The notes below the pieces were generated by a model. It had not been told where the DNA came from and searched no databases. It saw nothing but the letters and a program-made list of their open reading frames with translations. This document shows positions 1-9,296 of a DNA stretch of 64,000 nucleotides, piece after piece. Location of the stretch: positions 6,151,614-6,215,613 of the forward strand of contig NZ_AP018290.1 in NCBI RefSeq assembly GCF_002368415.1. The letters are read 5' to 3'. Both the position numbers and the translations under genes were made by a program. Source of the DNA: Calothrix sp. NIES-4105 (GTDB taxonomy: Bacteria; Cyanobacteriota; Cyanobacteriia; Cyanobacteriales; Nostocaceae). Each line of letters opens with the position of its first letter. The stretch's first letter is position 1.

Positions 1-248
1 CAAGCACAAAATGTGTCAAAGATCAAACATGAAAGGAAATATTACAAAGTGTTAAGAAGAGTCATAAATACTCAACGAAATGCCTGAAAATAATCCATAA
101 GGGGTAGTTGAGTTTGACCGCTTGTGTGGATAAATTTACGCAAGTGGGTTCTCGAAGCTTTTAAAGCGACGAGATAAATTCACAACCGTTGTAACAGTGC
201 CAGTAACTCGTAAATCTGGTTTTACCTAGTATTGGAGGAATCCAAAAA
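1..248 (+). promoter_or_regulatory. Upstream leader of the apc operon
   Basis: Gene-free stretch before apcA. A strong ribosome binding site (GGAGGAA, 234-240) sits 8 bases before the ATG. The apc operon is normally preceded by apcE or by strong promoters; the promoter itself cannot be placed by eye. No other gene was seen here. Confidence 0.5.
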
Positions 249-734
249 ATGAGTATCGTCACGAAGTCCATCGTGAATGCAGACGCAGAAGCACGCTATC
301 TCAGCCCTGGCGAATTGGATAGAATCAAATCCTTCGTCACCACTGGAGAAAAGCGCCTACGTATCGCTCAAGCATTAACCGACAACCGCGAGCGCATCGT
401 TAAGCAAGCTGGCGACCAGTTATTCCAAAAGCGTCCTGACGTAGTTTCTCCTGGTGGAAACGCATACGGTCAAGAAATGACTGCTACCTGCTTACGTGAC
501 CTCGACTACTACTTGCGCTTAGTTACCTACGGAATCGTTTCTGGTGACGTAACACCTATCGAAGAAATCGGTATCGTTGGTGTACGCGAAATGTACAAGT
601 CACTAGGTACCCCCATTGACGCTGTTGTTGCAGGTGTTGCTGCAATGAAGAACGTTGCAACTGGACTTATGTCTGGTGAAGATGCTGGTGAAGCTGGCGC
701 TTACTTTGACTACGTAATTGGTGCTATGTCATAG
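249..734 (+). CDS. apcA: Allophycocyanin alpha subunit
   Basis: Encodes the 161-residue alpha subunit of allophycocyanin, the phycobilisome core pigment protein that passes excitation energy towards the photosystems. It has the phycobiliprotein globin-like fold, with the chromophore-attachment Cys81 in [11 protein letters not shown]. Length is exactly that of the family, and the start follows a strong GGAGGAA site. It is the first gene of apcA-apcB-apcC, with apcB 102 bases downstream. Identification is essentially certain from sequence recognition. Confidence 0.98.
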   Translation: MSIVTKSIVNADAEARYLSPGELDRIKSFVTTGEKRLRIAQALTDNRERIVKQAGDQLFQKRPDVVSPGGNAYGQEMTATCLRDLDYYLRLVTYGIVSGDVTPIEEIGIVGVREMYKSLGTPIDAVVAGVAAMKNVATGLMSGEDAGEAGAYFDYVIGAMS

Positions 735-836
735 TTTTGGTTAATCATAAAAGATTAATTTCAAACTTTGACTCGATTTGATTAAAAATTAGGCGCCACA
801 TTATTGCAATACGGTTGGAAATAAGGAAATAACAAC

Positions 837-1322
837 ATGCAAGACGCAATTACCTCAGTAATCAATTCTTCAGACGTTCAAGGCAAATACCTTGATTCAT
901 CTGCTATCGACAAACTCAAAGGTTACTTTGCAACAGGCGAACTTCGCGTTCGTGCAGCTACCACCATCAGTGCAAACGCAGCTGCAATCGTAAAAGAAGC
1001 TGTTGCTAAATCCTTGTTGTACTCAGATATCACCCGTCCAGGTGGTAACATGTACACCACACGTCGTTATGCTGCTTGCATCCGCGACTTAGACTACTAC
1101 CTCCGTTATGCTACATACGCAATGCTAGCTGGCGACCCATCTATCTTAGATGAGCGCGTACTCAACGGTTTGAAAGAAACCTATAACTCATTAGGCGTAC
1201 CCGTAGGTGCTACCGTACAAGCTATCCAATCCATCAAAGAAGTGACTGCTAGCTTGGTAGGTCCTGACGCTGGTAAAGAAATGGGCGTTTACCTAGACTA
1301 CATCAGCTCTGGCTTGAGCTAA
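837..1322 (+). CDS. apcB: Allophycocyanin beta subunit
   Basis: Encodes the 161-residue beta subunit, which pairs with ApcA to form the (alpha-beta)3 discs of the phycobilisome core. Bilin-binding Cys81 is present in [10 protein letters not shown]. Asn71 in the GGNMY motif is the residue that is gamma-N-methylated in beta-type phycobiliproteins. An AAGGAAA-type binding site precedes the ATG. The gene is co-directional with apcA and apcC. The 293-base spacer to apcC contains short tandem repeats, so apcC dosage could be set by processing or attenuation there (inference). Confidence 0.98.
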   Translation: MQDAITSVINSSDVQGKYLDSSAIDKLKGYFATGELRVRAATTISANAAAIVKEAVAKSLLYSDITRPGGNMYTTRRYAACIRDLDYYLRYATYAMLAGDPSILDERVLNGLKETYNSLGVPVGATVQAIQSIKEVTASLVGPDAGKEMGVYLDYISSGLS

Positions 1323-1415
1323 TTGTAGAAACGCGCGCATTATAACTTAACCGCGTGAAAAAAGGGCTGGGAATCAGTTGTGAGTGCTAGAAGGCTGAGA
1401 GCTTATTGAGTAAAA

Positions 1416-1440
1416 AGTGCTGAGTGCTGAGTGCTGAGTG
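1416..1440. repeat. STRR heptamer repeat (TGAGTGC units)
   Basis: Three to four tandem copies of a TGAGTGC-type heptamer in the apcB-apcC spacer. This is the short tandemly repeated repetitive sequence class known from heterocystous cyanobacteria. The same unit recurs at 47101-47167 and near 54842-54877. Confidence 0.8.
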
Positions 1441-1615
1441 AATAGGGAAAGCTATACATTGAGTGGCTTAGATATTGAGTAAGTTTTATATTAATGAGTT
1501 TTGGAAGTCTAGTATTGATGATTGATTCCCAGTCTTGCAATGAGTAGGCAAATATTCAACACTCATATTTTTGAAATAAAAAACTTATTCCACATAATAC
1601 AGGAGACTTATCACC

Positions 1616-1819
1616 ATGCGGATGTTTAAAGTTACTGCTTGTGTACCTAGCCAAACCCGGATTAGAACTCAACGCGAACTTCAAAATACCTTCTTCACAA
1701 AACTAGTTCCTTACGAAAACTGGTTCAAAGAGCAGCAACGCATCCAAAAAATGGGTGGCAGAATTGTTAAAGTTGAACTCGCTACAGGCAAGCAAGGTTT
1801 AAACACAGGTCTTGCATAG
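1616..1819 (+). CDS. apcC: Phycobilisome core linker polypeptide (LC7.8)
   Basis: A 67-residue small core linker that caps allophycocyanin trimers in the phycobilisome core. The sequence begins MRMFKVTACVPSQTRIRTQ and shows the basic, compact CpcD-like linker fold typical of ApcC at its usual length. An AGGAG site (around 1600) precedes the ATG. A strong intrinsic terminator follows at 1871-1896, ending the apc operon. Confidence 0.96.
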   Translation: MRMFKVTACVPSQTRIRTQRELQNTFFTKLVPYENWFKEQQRIQKMGGRIVKVELATGKQGLNTGLA

Positions 1820-1870
1820 TTCATACTTATATTTACTCTCAAACAAGAAAATATTATCGGGAGTTACAAG

Positions 1871-1896
1871 AGAGGTCATTTTAGACCTCTTTTTTT
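1871..1896 (+). terminator. Rho-independent terminator of the apc operon
   Basis: A perfect 7-bp stem AGAGGTC/GACCTCT with a 6-base loop, followed directly by a run of seven T. It lies 52 bases after the apcC stop. Confidence 0.85.
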
Positions 1897-1929
1897 GTTG
1901 TAATCTATACTATCTTGTTGAACCGTCTT

Positions 1930-1951
1930 GTGGAACGGGCATCCTGCCCGC
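1930..1951. repeat. Dispersed palindromic repeat, GTGGAACGGGCATCCTGCCCG family
   Basis: Short dispersed repeat with an inverted CGGGCA/TGCCCG core. Related copies occur at 6618-6637, 13251-13275, 24871-24934, 27129-27194 and 58192-58300, and in degenerate form near 53620. Confidence 0.7.
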
Positions 1952-1960
1952 CTTTACAAC

Positions 1961-2218
1961 ATGAATCTTATTTGGTTTCTTCTCCATGCATCAAAAGTCA
2001 CAGTCGCAATTGCAGCATTGACAGGCGCCCTTAATGGCGCTTGTAGTGTTTTATTAATTGCCTCGATCAACAAGGCACTTAGTAGCAACAGTACTGAAAG
2101 CAATCAATTAATGTGGAGTTTTATTGGTTTAGCAATTGTATTATGGCTTGGTATAAGCACTGTGGCAAAACTGGTTTCCAAAATATGGAAATATCACCGC
2201 AACTTATTACAAGTTTAA
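1961..2218 (+). pseudogene. Truncated cyclic-peptide export ABC transporter (N-terminal fragment)
   Basis: The 85 residues starting MNLIWFLLHASKVTVAIAAL resemble the first two membrane segments of the SyrD/YojI-type cyclic-peptide export ABC transporter, which fuses a membrane domain to an ATPase and is about 550 residues long. Two hydrophobic helices are visible (about residues 12-35 and 50-72). The frame stops after NLLQV, and neither the remaining helices nor the ATPase domain follow. A longer frame opening at 1928 would read through a dispersed repeat, so the ATG at 1961 is preferred. Function is lost. Confidence 0.6.
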
Positions 2219-2367
2219 ATGGAAGCTTCAAGCTCAATCAAATATACAAAGCTGTAATTTAGAAGAAAGTCACTACTAATTCGTTTACTCGAAAAGAAGC
2301 TATTAATTATACTCTCGTTGATTTAACTATGTTTAATAGTAAAAAATAATATACACATACTACGTAT

Positions 2368-2384
2368 GGTGGGCAGTGCCCACC
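2368..2384. repeat. Dispersed palindrome GGTGGGCAGTGCCCACC
   Basis: A 17-base near-perfect palindrome. Further copies are at 8833-8849, 10679-10695, 19882-19898, 23912-23928, 40425-40442 and 47931-47947, nearly always between genes. Nothing else is seen in the 2219-2503 spacer. Confidence 0.8.
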
Positions 2385-2503
2385 GTACAAACTGTATATA
2401 TAAATACTACTACATAACTAATTTATAGAATTTCGGGTAAATTTGGGTTGAATCGAGTAATATCGTTTCTTGTTTATACTTACTAACTTCACCCATACAC
2501 CTT

Positions 2504-3700
2504 GTGAAGATAATTCGTCGCCTGATACCATTTTTAGATGATTCCGTAAACAGTTGGGCACTTGAAGCGCGTTTACTGCGCTGGCTAACTATGGTTTGGC
2601 TGTTTGTCGGACTGGCTGTTTTGTTTAGTGCGTCTTACCCAGTAGCAGACGCAAAATTCCAAGATGGAATGTATTACTTTAAGCGCCAATTAATTTGGGT
2701 AGTTGTTGGCGTATTAGGATTCAATATTATTGTTAATACCCCGGTTAAGAAGATAACAGGTATCTGCCACTGGTTTATCTTCCTAATGTTACTGCTAATT
2801 TTTGTCACTCTAATTCCCGGACTTGGTAAAACTGACTTAGGCGCCGCGCGTAGGTTACTCGGTCCAATTCCAATTCAACCCTCAGAATTAATCAAGCCTT
2901 TTTTGGTTATTCAAAGCGCTCGGTTATTTGGACAATGGGATAAATTAACATGGCGTGTAAGATTTACCTGGTTAGGTGTATTTGGCTTAATTGTATTAGG
3001 TATACTTGCCCAGCCAAACCTTAGTACTGCTGCCTTATGCGGAATGACTATTTGGTTAATTGCACTCGGCGCCGGATTGCCATATAAATATTTAGGAAGC
3101 ACTGCACTTGGTGGAATTGTACTAGCAACATTAAGCATTAGCATCCGCGAATATCAACGTAAACGGGTAATGTCTTTTATCAACCCTTGGGCAGATGCCA
3201 CTGGTAATGGCTATCAGCTAGTACAAAGTTTACTCGCAGTTGGTTCCGGTGGACAGTCAGGAACTGGGTATGGTCTTTCCCAGCAAAAACTTTTTTATCT
3301 ACCTATTCAAGACACCGACTTTATATTTTCTGTCTTCGCTGAAGAATTTGGCTTTATTGGTTGCATGGTACTACTATCATTGCTCTTCATATATGCCACT
3401 TTAGGTTTAATTGTGGCTTTTAAAGCAACAAACCAAATTTACCGACTAATTGCAATTGGTATTACTGTGGTCATGGTCGGACAGTCATTACTACATATTG
3501 GTGTAACTACAGGCGCCTTGCCAACAACTGGTTTACCTTTACCGTTATTTAGCTACGGTGGTAACTCAATGATATCCAGCTTACTTTCTGCTGCCTTACT
3601 AGTTCGGGTCGCGCGCGAAAGTAGCGAAGCTGAAGTAGTACCTATCTATCCAGAATTACCACGAAACAGAAAACGTAGACGCACTACCATATTACGGTAA
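2504..3700 (+). CDS. ftsW: FtsW/RodA-family peptidoglycan polymerase (SEDS protein)
   Basis: A 398-residue polytopic inner-membrane protein of the SEDS family. FtsW/RodA polymerise lipid II into glycan strands together with a class B penicillin-binding protein. About ten hydrophobic segments are visible. Family signatures are FSASYPVA near residue 43, IQPSELIKPF, QPNLSTAAL, the extracellular-loop YQLVQSLLAVGSGG, IQDTDFIFSVFAEEFG, and PTTGLPLPLFSYGGNS near the C-terminus. The start is GTG. The opening RRLIPFLDDSVNSWALEARLLRWLT is typical of cyanobacterial FtsW. RodA is the alternative name and cannot be excluded without a tree. Confidence 0.85.
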   Translation: MKIIRRLIPFLDDSVNSWALEARLLRWLTMVWLFVGLAVLFSASYPVADAKFQDGMYYFKRQLIWVVVGVLGFNIIVNTPVKKITGICHWFIFLMLLLIFVTLIPGLGKTDLGAARRLLGPIPIQPSELIKPFLVIQSARLFGQWDKLTWRVRFTWLGVFGLIVLGILAQPNLSTAALCGMTIWLIALGAGLPYKYLGSTALGGIVLATLSISIREYQRKRVMSFINPWADATGNGYQLVQSLLAVGSGGQSGTGYGLSQQKLFYLPIQDTDFIFSVFAEEFGFIGCMVLLSLLFIYATLGLIVAFKATNQIYRLIAIGITVVMVGQSLLHIGVTTGALPTTGLPLPLFSYGGNSMISSLLSAALLVRVARESSEAEVVPIYPELPRNRKRRRTTILR

Positions 3701-3721
3701 AAACTGGCAACGGATAAAACA

Positions 3722-3779
3722 GATGTAACGGATGTATGTAACAAATTTACCCGTTACATCGATATTTTTATTTTCTTTT
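3722..3779 (+). terminator. Terminator after ftsW
   Basis: A 10-bp stem GATGTAACGG (3722-3731) / CCGTTACATC (3751-3760) with a 19-base loop, followed by a T-rich tract (TTTTTATTTTCTTTT). Confidence 0.7.
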
Positions 3780-3837
3780 GCTCGATAGCTGGTATAATAC
3801 CTTGCAATTAATTAATAAAGCTAAAATCAAAGATATA

Positions 3838-4137
3838 ATGCATGTTATTAGCCGTAAAAAGTTACGAGAATTTAGTGAAATACATGGAGATTGTGATGAG
3901 CCACTCAATGACTGGTATAAAGTTGCTTCTAGGGCAAGTTGGAGAAGTTTAGTAGAGGTTCAGGATGCTTATCCTCAAGCAGAAGCAGTAGGTAACTTTA
4001 CTGTTTTTAACATAAAAGGTAATAAATACAGGTTAATTGTTAACATTAAATATAAGAAACAAATTATTTATATAAAATATATTTTAACACATGCAGAATA
4101 TGACAAAGACAACTGGAAAAACAACCCCTACTATTAA
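3838..4137 (+). CDS. higB: HigB-type mRNA interferase toxin
   Basis: A 99-residue type II toxin of the HigB family, ribosome-dependent mRNA endonucleases. It starts MHVISRKKLREFSEIHGD and contains the diagnostic WYKVA, VGNFTVFNIKGNKYRLIVNI and ILTHAEYDKDNWK segments. The ATG at 3838 is chosen because the sequence upstream of it in the same frame has no family similarity. The 3' end overlaps the downstream antitoxin by 47 bases, as in the usual toxin-first higBA order. Neutralisation by the neighbour is inferred from family knowledge. Confidence 0.88.
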   Translation: MHVISRKKLREFSEIHGDCDEPLNDWYKVASRASWRSLVEVQDAYPQAEAVGNFTVFNIKGNKYRLIVNIKYKKQIIYIKYILTHAEYDKDNWKNNPYY

Positions 4138-4525
4138 CTTAGAAATTTATAGTCAACTACTTGTTAAATATCAACCTCGAATTATTCAAACAGAAGAAGA
4201 GAATGAAAATTTTTTAGAGGTCGTTGATGAACTTATGTCACGCGAAAACCTCACTAATGAAGAAGATACAATTTTAGATTTATTGGTCAAGCTAATAGAA
4301 GATTTTGAAGAAAAGCATTACCCACTTAATAATTCTACACCACGTTCTGTAATGCTTCATTTAATGGAAGCACAGAACCTTTCAGCGTCTAATTTAGTAG
4401 AAATTTTTGGCTCGTCTGAGAATGTTGATAAAGTAATGACTGGTAAATTAGAAATAAATGTTGAACAGGCAGTAGCTTTAGGGAAAATGCTTCATGTTGA
4501 TTTTAGTTTGTTTATAAATCAATAA
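4091..4525 (+). CDS. higA: HigA-type antitoxin with XRE helix-turn-helix
   Basis: About 144 residues (141 if it starts at the second ATG, 4100). An acidic N-terminal half (EEENENFLEVVDELMSREN) is followed by a C-terminal helix-turn-helix of XRE type (LMEAQNLSASNLVEIFGSSENVDKVMTGK). The HigA family binds HigB and represses the shared promoter. The gene overlaps higB by 47 bases, implying translational coupling. Cognate function is inferred from the pairing and fold. Confidence 0.85.
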   Translation: MQNMTKTTGKTTPTINLEIYSQLLVKYQPRIIQTEEENENFLEVVDELMSRENLTNEEDTILDLLVKLIEDFEEKHYPLNNSTPRSVMLHLMEAQNLSASNLVEIFGSSENVDKVMTGKLEINVEQAVALGKMLHVDFSLFINQ

Positions 4526-4605
4526 ATCAAGATGGATAACAAAATAATTGATTCAAATGTCATTCACCGCTTCAAAAAATGTAGGAAAATCTAGAAATCC
4601 TAAAC

Positions 4606-6276
4606 TTACGCACAATCGCGGTTCGTTGTACGATTTCCTTCATCTGTTTCAAGATGACACTCTAACCGTTCAAAATTTGAACTTGCAAACGTTTGTTCAT
4701 TCGGCACATTTAATCCACCAGGATGATTAGTGAGAGTGGCAACCGAATTACCAAATTCAAGGGCGCTATTAGAGGTCGTCCCGTTGCGTAAGCTAGGAGA
4801 GGCTGTTGGCCTAGGCTGAAAGAAAGAGTGTCGGGCAGAACCTTTCACCCTTTTACTGATGCGGTTCCAGTGTGACCAGACGTGCTTCTTTGATTCCTGA
4901 TCAAAGTAGGCGGTTCTGGCTGGAACCCCCTCAGAATAATTCATCGCGCGTCGCGCAAGAACTAATGCTGCAGCAGTACCTGAATTCATCCCATAATTTG
5001 ACATAAATTTTGTCATACCAATCAGCGATGAATATGCAGGATTAACCGTAATTAATTTAATTCCTAATTTAAAGCATCGTGAAGAGAGTAATTCATAAAA
5101 ACGGTTATAAGCAAAACTAGAAATCATGCGATTATATCGTTTATGCTTAGTACCACTATTGAGTTGTGCTTTTTTTGCATCAAAATCTAATTCTTCAATC
5201 ACAATCGGGCATTTAAAAGCAAGCGCCAACGTTGTTAATTCTGTAACAACCGATGCTAAAACGCAAGAGGTTTGATTATGGGATAAGCTATGAAGATTAA
5301 ATTTTATTTCTCCAAATCGTTTGGGATTTCCGTCTGCATTTACTTTACACCATGCAACAGAGTCAATATTTAAATCAACACCAATACAACCTAACATTAC
5401 TGAATCAGATGTGATTGAACGATATACGTCAACTGTAATATGTGCTTCCCAAACACCATATTTACGTTGAGTTATGCGGTAAGTAATCGCTCTTCCTTCA
5501 GCCCATCCAGCACGAATTTCTTTATCTCCATACCCGTTTAAATTAATTGGTACTTCTACATACTCTCCATATCGAGATTCCAAAGCATAAGGGACGCGAA
5601 TTTTCAAGATGTCGAGGGAATTTTTTTCTAATCCAAGTATTAATTGACAAACTTGATTTCCATTAGATTCGTCTTTACTGCCTACGAAATGAATTGTTTC
5701 TTTATTACCTAAATTTACATGTAATTGCTTTGTTTTCAAATACTTCAGTTGACAAGTCATCTTGTATAACTTGCGTTTTTGATGATGCAGCTTCTTTTTT
5801 GCACTCTGGTAATAAGTTCCAGAATAACGTCCGAAAGCTCTTGAAGAAGCTTCATCAAATTGTGGCTTATATTTTGATGGTATTTTCGCTTTTTTACCTT
5901 GTTTTTTGGTCGAATTATATTTAGTAACTGCTTGTAGATATTCAATATGCTTTTTTACTTTCTTTTCCCGAGCATCCACCGAAGATTTTAATGATTTTAT
6001 TTTTCCTTCTAATGTCTTTATATGTCGCGTGTGTGATTCTTTTGCGCTCTTAATTTCACCTTCTATGAATGTAATAATCGAAGAAGCTTGGCGCCTATTA
6101 ATTGCAAATTTATTTTGTAGCGCGGTCTTCAATTCTGATTGTTTTTGATTTTCAAGCAATCCTTTTAGGCTAAATATTGATGCCGACATTGAGATAGTCG
6201 CATAGTCTGCCAGAAACAAACCTGTGTCAGTATCTATATGTATTTGTTTGACGTAGGTTTGCTTTTTTGATGGCAT
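4606..6276 (-). CDS. TnpB-related protein (IS200/IS605 accessory family), no tnpA partner
   Basis: A 556-residue basic protein of the IS200/IS605 TnpB-related group common in cyanobacteria. The N-terminal half is a lysine-rich helical region (about 75-185). The C-terminal part is RuvC-like: GVDLNIDSVAW gives Asp301 and IVIEELDF gives Glu361. At the third RuvC position, where TnpB has a DxxNAA-type motif, the protein reads NSGTAAALVLARR (431-443), so the aspartate is absent. The CxxC...CxxC zinc finger expected after VNPAYSS (411-417) is also missing. KHVWSHWNRISKRVKG follows, then a Ser/Pro-rich tail of about 75 residues. No TnpA gene lies beside it. It may be an immobile or repurposed RNA-guided protein; function is unproven. 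Confidence 0.75.
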   Translation of the reverse strand: MPSKKQTYVKQIHIDTDTGLFLADYATISMSASIFSLKGLLENQKQSELKTALQNKFAINRRQASSIITFIEGEIKSAKESHTRHIKTLEGKIKSLKSSVDAREKKVKKHIEYLQAVTKYNSTKKQGKKAKIPSKYKPQFDEASSRAFGRYSGTYYQSAKKKLHHQKRKLYKMTCQLKYLKTKQLHVNLGNKETIHFVGSKDESNGNQVCQLILGLEKNSLDILKIRVPYALESRYGEYVEVPINLNGYGDKEIRAGWAEGRAITYRITQRKYGVWEAHITVDVYRSITSDSVMLGCIGVDLNIDSVAWCKVNADGNPKRFGEIKFNLHSLSHNQTSCVLASVVTELTTLALAFKCPIVIEELDFDAKKAQLNSGTKHKRYNRMISSFAYNRFYELLSSRCFKLGIKLITVNPAYSSLIGMTKFMSNYGMNSGTAAALVLARRAMNYSEGVPARTAYFDQESKKHVWSHWNRISKRVKGSARHSFFQPRPTASPSLRNGTTSNSALEFGNSVATLTNHPGGLNVPNEQTFASSNFERLECHLETDEGNRTTNRDCA

Positions 6277-6682
6277 TGTTTTCTTAATTAATGACTATTT
6301 TTATACAATTTTAGCATAATTTTGTATTTATTACTGAATAGCAAATTCAGTTGAAAGGTGACAATTTTTATACATGTATTACTAGATACACACTACAATT
6401 TCAAAGGTTTGGGACATGTTCATGTCCCGCCCGTGTTCACGTAGTGTACCGTAGGTAAAACGCGAATTTTAGTGTGTATATGTGCCATATTCCTTCCTAT
6501 AATTTCGTAATTTACTGAACTTATATAGGAATACCTAGGTATTCTGGCAACAGTTGTCAACCCTTGGCTTGACTCATGGGTAAATTAACTATGGTAATTT
6601 CTTTTCAGCATATTATACGGGCAGGATGCCCGTTCCACGTTAGAATGCAAGCAGAGCAAGCTCTCTAACTCAATCAACACCC
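6277..6682. other. Spacer between tnpB-like gene and ccdA
   Basis: No gene was seen. It is a divergent spacer carrying the start regions of both flanking genes, a GGGACATG/CATGTCCC inverted repeat (6411-6428) and one dispersed repeat at 6618-6637. Confidence 0.5.
6618..6637. repeat. Dispersed CGGGCAGGATGCCCG repeat
   Basis: Reverse-oriented copy of the repeat at 1930-1951, 45 bases upstream of the ccdA start. Confidence 0.7.
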
Positions 6683-7414
6683 ATGCTGGAAACTCTCTCT
6701 ACTCAACTCTACCAACTCGAACGCTTTGCTAACGGTATTGTCGCTAGTCAACTAACGCATTTGAGTATTATCAGTATTGGTGTAATATTTTTAGCTGGAT
6801 TGCTCACCAGTCTTACACCTTGTATGCTGTCAATGTTGCCAATTACTATTGGTTATATTGGCGGATATGAAACTAAAACTCGTTTTCAGGCTTTTTCTCA
6901 ATCAACTTGGTTTTCTCTAGGTTTGGCAACCACACTTGCTGGTTTAGGTATATTTGCCGCAGGTTTTGGTAAGGTATACGGTCAAATTGGAATTGGTCTA
7001 CCAATCATTGTTAGCATTATTGCTATTTTAATGGGGTTAAATCTCCTTGAGGCTTTACCTTTACAGTTACCATCATTTGGTGGCACTGATTGGATTTCTA
7101 AAGATTTGCCTCAAGGTGTACGCGCGTATTGTATTGGTTTAAGCTTTGGATTAGTTGCTTCCCCGTGCAGTACTCCAGTTCTAGTAAGTTTATTAGGATG
7201 GGTAGCAAAGCAACAAGATTTATTTATGGGTGGAGTATTATTGCTCTCCTATACATTAGGTTACGTGGCGCCGTTAATTTTAGCTGGCACATTTACTGCT
7301 TCTATAAAAAAGATACTCGAACTGCGTCGCTGGTCAGGTTGGATAAATCCTGTTAGCGGTGTAATGTTAATAGCATTTGGCGTATTTTCTTTACTTTCCC
7401 GAATTCCTATATAA
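6683..7414 (+). CDS. ccdA: Cytochrome c biogenesis thiol transporter CcdA
   Basis: A 243-residue membrane protein with six predicted segments. CcdA carries reducing equivalents across the thylakoid or plasma membrane to keep apocytochrome c haem-binding cysteines reduced (System II). The two redox cysteines are in [10 protein letters not shown] (Cys47) and [10 protein letters not shown] (Cys162), the standard CcdA pair. The gene ends 5 bases before ccs1, so the two form an operon serving the same pathway. Length and motifs fit the cyanobacterial/plastid CcdA family. Confidence 0.93.
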   Translation: MLETLSTQLYQLERFANGIVASQLTHLSIISIGVIFLAGLLTSLTPCMLSMLPITIGYIGGYETKTRFQAFSQSTWFSLGLATTLAGLGIFAAGFGKVYGQIGIGLPIIVSIIAILMGLNLLEALPLQLPSFGGTDWISKDLPQGVRAYCIGLSFGLVASPCSTPVLVSLLGWVAKQQDLFMGGVLLLSYTLGYVAPLILAGTFTASIKKILELRRWSGWINPVSGVMLIAFGVFSLLSRIPI

Positions 7415-7419
7415 GTAGC

Positions 7420-8814
7420 ATGATTGATAACACGACCGATAATACAACCGAAAAATTAAATTGGTTTTCTCTTCTTAAACGTTCCTTAAGACAAGAATTA
7501 TTACCTATATTGACCGATTTAAGACTTGCCATTGTAATGCTGCTTGTAATTGCAGGTTTTAGCATTCTTGGTACTGTTATTGAACAAGGTCAATCATTAG
7601 CATTTTATCAAACAAACTATCCTGAGCATCCAGCTTTATTTGGATTCCTAACTTGGAAAGTCCTACTGTTTATCGGTTTAGACCATGTTTACCGCACATG
7701 GTGGTTTTTATCGCTACTCATATTATTTGGCACAAGTTTAGTTGCTTGTACATTTACCCGTCAGCTACCTGCTTTAAAATCCGCGCGTAAATGGAAATTT
7801 TATGAAAGACCTCAACAATTTCAGAAACTTGCTTTAAGTGCAGAATTTGATAACGCTCAGTTAAACTCACTACCAGATATTTTACTTCATCAAAGATATA
7901 AAGTCTTTCAACAAGATGATACACTTTACGCACGCAAAGGTATTGCTGGTCGTATTGGCCCGATTATCGTTCACATTGGTATTGTAGTAACTTTACTCGG
8001 TTCCATTTTCGGCGCCATGACAGGATTCGTTGCTCAAGAGATGGTACCAAGCGGTGAAACTTTCCAAATCAAAAATATTATTGATGCGGGTCCCTTTGCA
8101 GCATCACAAGTTCCTAAAGATTGGTCGGTACACGTTGACCGCTTTTGGATAGACTACACACCTTCAGGTGGTATCGACCAGTTTTACTCGAAGATGTCAG
8201 TATTAGATGCTCAAGGTAAAGAAGTTGATAATCAAACAATATATGTCAATAAACCTTTACGGCACAAAGGAGTAACTCTTTACCAAACTGACTGGGGTAT
8301 TGCAGCAGTCCGCATCCGTGTTAATAAAAGCCCAATATTTCAATTACCGATGGCGCCGCTTGATACTAAAGGCAAAGGTAGAATTTGGGGTACTTGGATT
8401 CCCACGAAACCCGACTTAAGCGAAGGTGTATCATTACTTGCCAAAGACTTGCAGGGGATGGTACTAATTTACGACAGCAAAGGTCAACTCGCTAATACCT
8501 TACGAACAGGTATGTCAACCCAAATCAACGGTGTAACATTAAAGTTACTCGATGTAGTCGGCAGTACAGGATTGCAAATCAAAGCAGACCCAGGTATCCC
8601 AATCGTTTATAGCGGGTTTGCTATATTAATGACAGGTGTAGCAATGAGTTACTTCTCACACTCTCAAATTTGGGCTTTACAAAAAGACGGTCGCTTATAT
8701 ATAGGTGGTAAAACCAACCGCGCGCAAGTTGCTTTTGAACAGGAAGTACTATCAATACTTGATAAAGTAAATTCTGTATCCACTAAGAACGAAAAAGAAG
8801 TGTCTCTAACTTAG
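7420..8814 (+). CDS. ccs1: Cytochrome c biogenesis protein Ccs1/ResB
   Basis: A 464-residue ResB-family protein. With CcsA it forms the System II haem-delivery and ligation complex for c-type cytochromes on the lumenal side. Three N-terminal membrane helices are seen (about residues 32-52, 85-110, 180-200), then a large soluble domain ([16 protein letters not shown]) and a final helix near 405-425. It follows ccdA by 5 bases. CcsA is not in this window. Confidence 0.93.
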   Translation: MIDNTTDNTTEKLNWFSLLKRSLRQELLPILTDLRLAIVMLLVIAGFSILGTVIEQGQSLAFYQTNYPEHPALFGFLTWKVLLFIGLDHVYRTWWFLSLLILFGTSLVACTFTRQLPALKSARKWKFYERPQQFQKLALSAEFDNAQLNSLPDILLHQRYKVFQQDDTLYARKGIAGRIGPIIVHIGIVVTLLGSIFGAMTGFVAQEMVPSGETFQIKNIIDAGPFAASQVPKDWSVHVDRFWIDYTPSGGIDQFYSKMSVLDAQGKEVDNQTIYVNKPLRHKGVTLYQTDWGIAAVRIRVNKSPIFQLPMAPLDTKGKGRIWGTWIPTKPDLSEGVSLLAKDLQGMVLIYDSKGQLANTLRTGMSTQINGVTLKLLDVVGSTGLQIKADPGIPIVYSGFAILMTGVAMSYFSHSQIWALQKDGRLYIGGKTNRAQVAFEQEVLSILDKVNSVSTKNEKEVSLT

Positions 8815-9296
8815 AACAATGTCTACAAGTAAGGTGGGCAGTGCCCACCCTACTTCAAATAAAATACATGTATTTAAAATAACAATAAAATTATCGGTAA
8901 CTTATCTATAAATCATTTAAAATATAAAACATAGCCGGCGCCTGTGAGTCTTAATTGAATATTGAAAATTGGTGAAAAAGTGACGCATGTAACGAACGCG
9001 AGTGGTATATTTCCATTTGTAGGTGGTTTGTTTGGATTTAGGTGCTTTTGGGGGTAAGAAGGGTTGAAAAGCTTTAATTGTGGATATCTTTAATTTTTAG
9101 GGGTGGATAGGTTTGATGTAGCAATTTAAGTAGAAAACCGGAAAACTACGAAGTCAACGTGATTCTATTTATTAAACATAACGTAGCGACCTCACCACTC
9201 CGATAAACCGGAATACTAGTAACACATGATTGGGTATATACCACAACATGTAATTTCTTTAACCGAAAAAACAATGCTTAATAATCTGGTGAAAAT
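8815..9296. other. Intergenic region with one palindromic repeat
   Basis: No gene is supported. A GGTGGGCAGTGCCCACC copy lies at 8833-8849 just after ccs1; the remainder is AT-rich leader sequence of the next gene. Confidence 0.5.
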
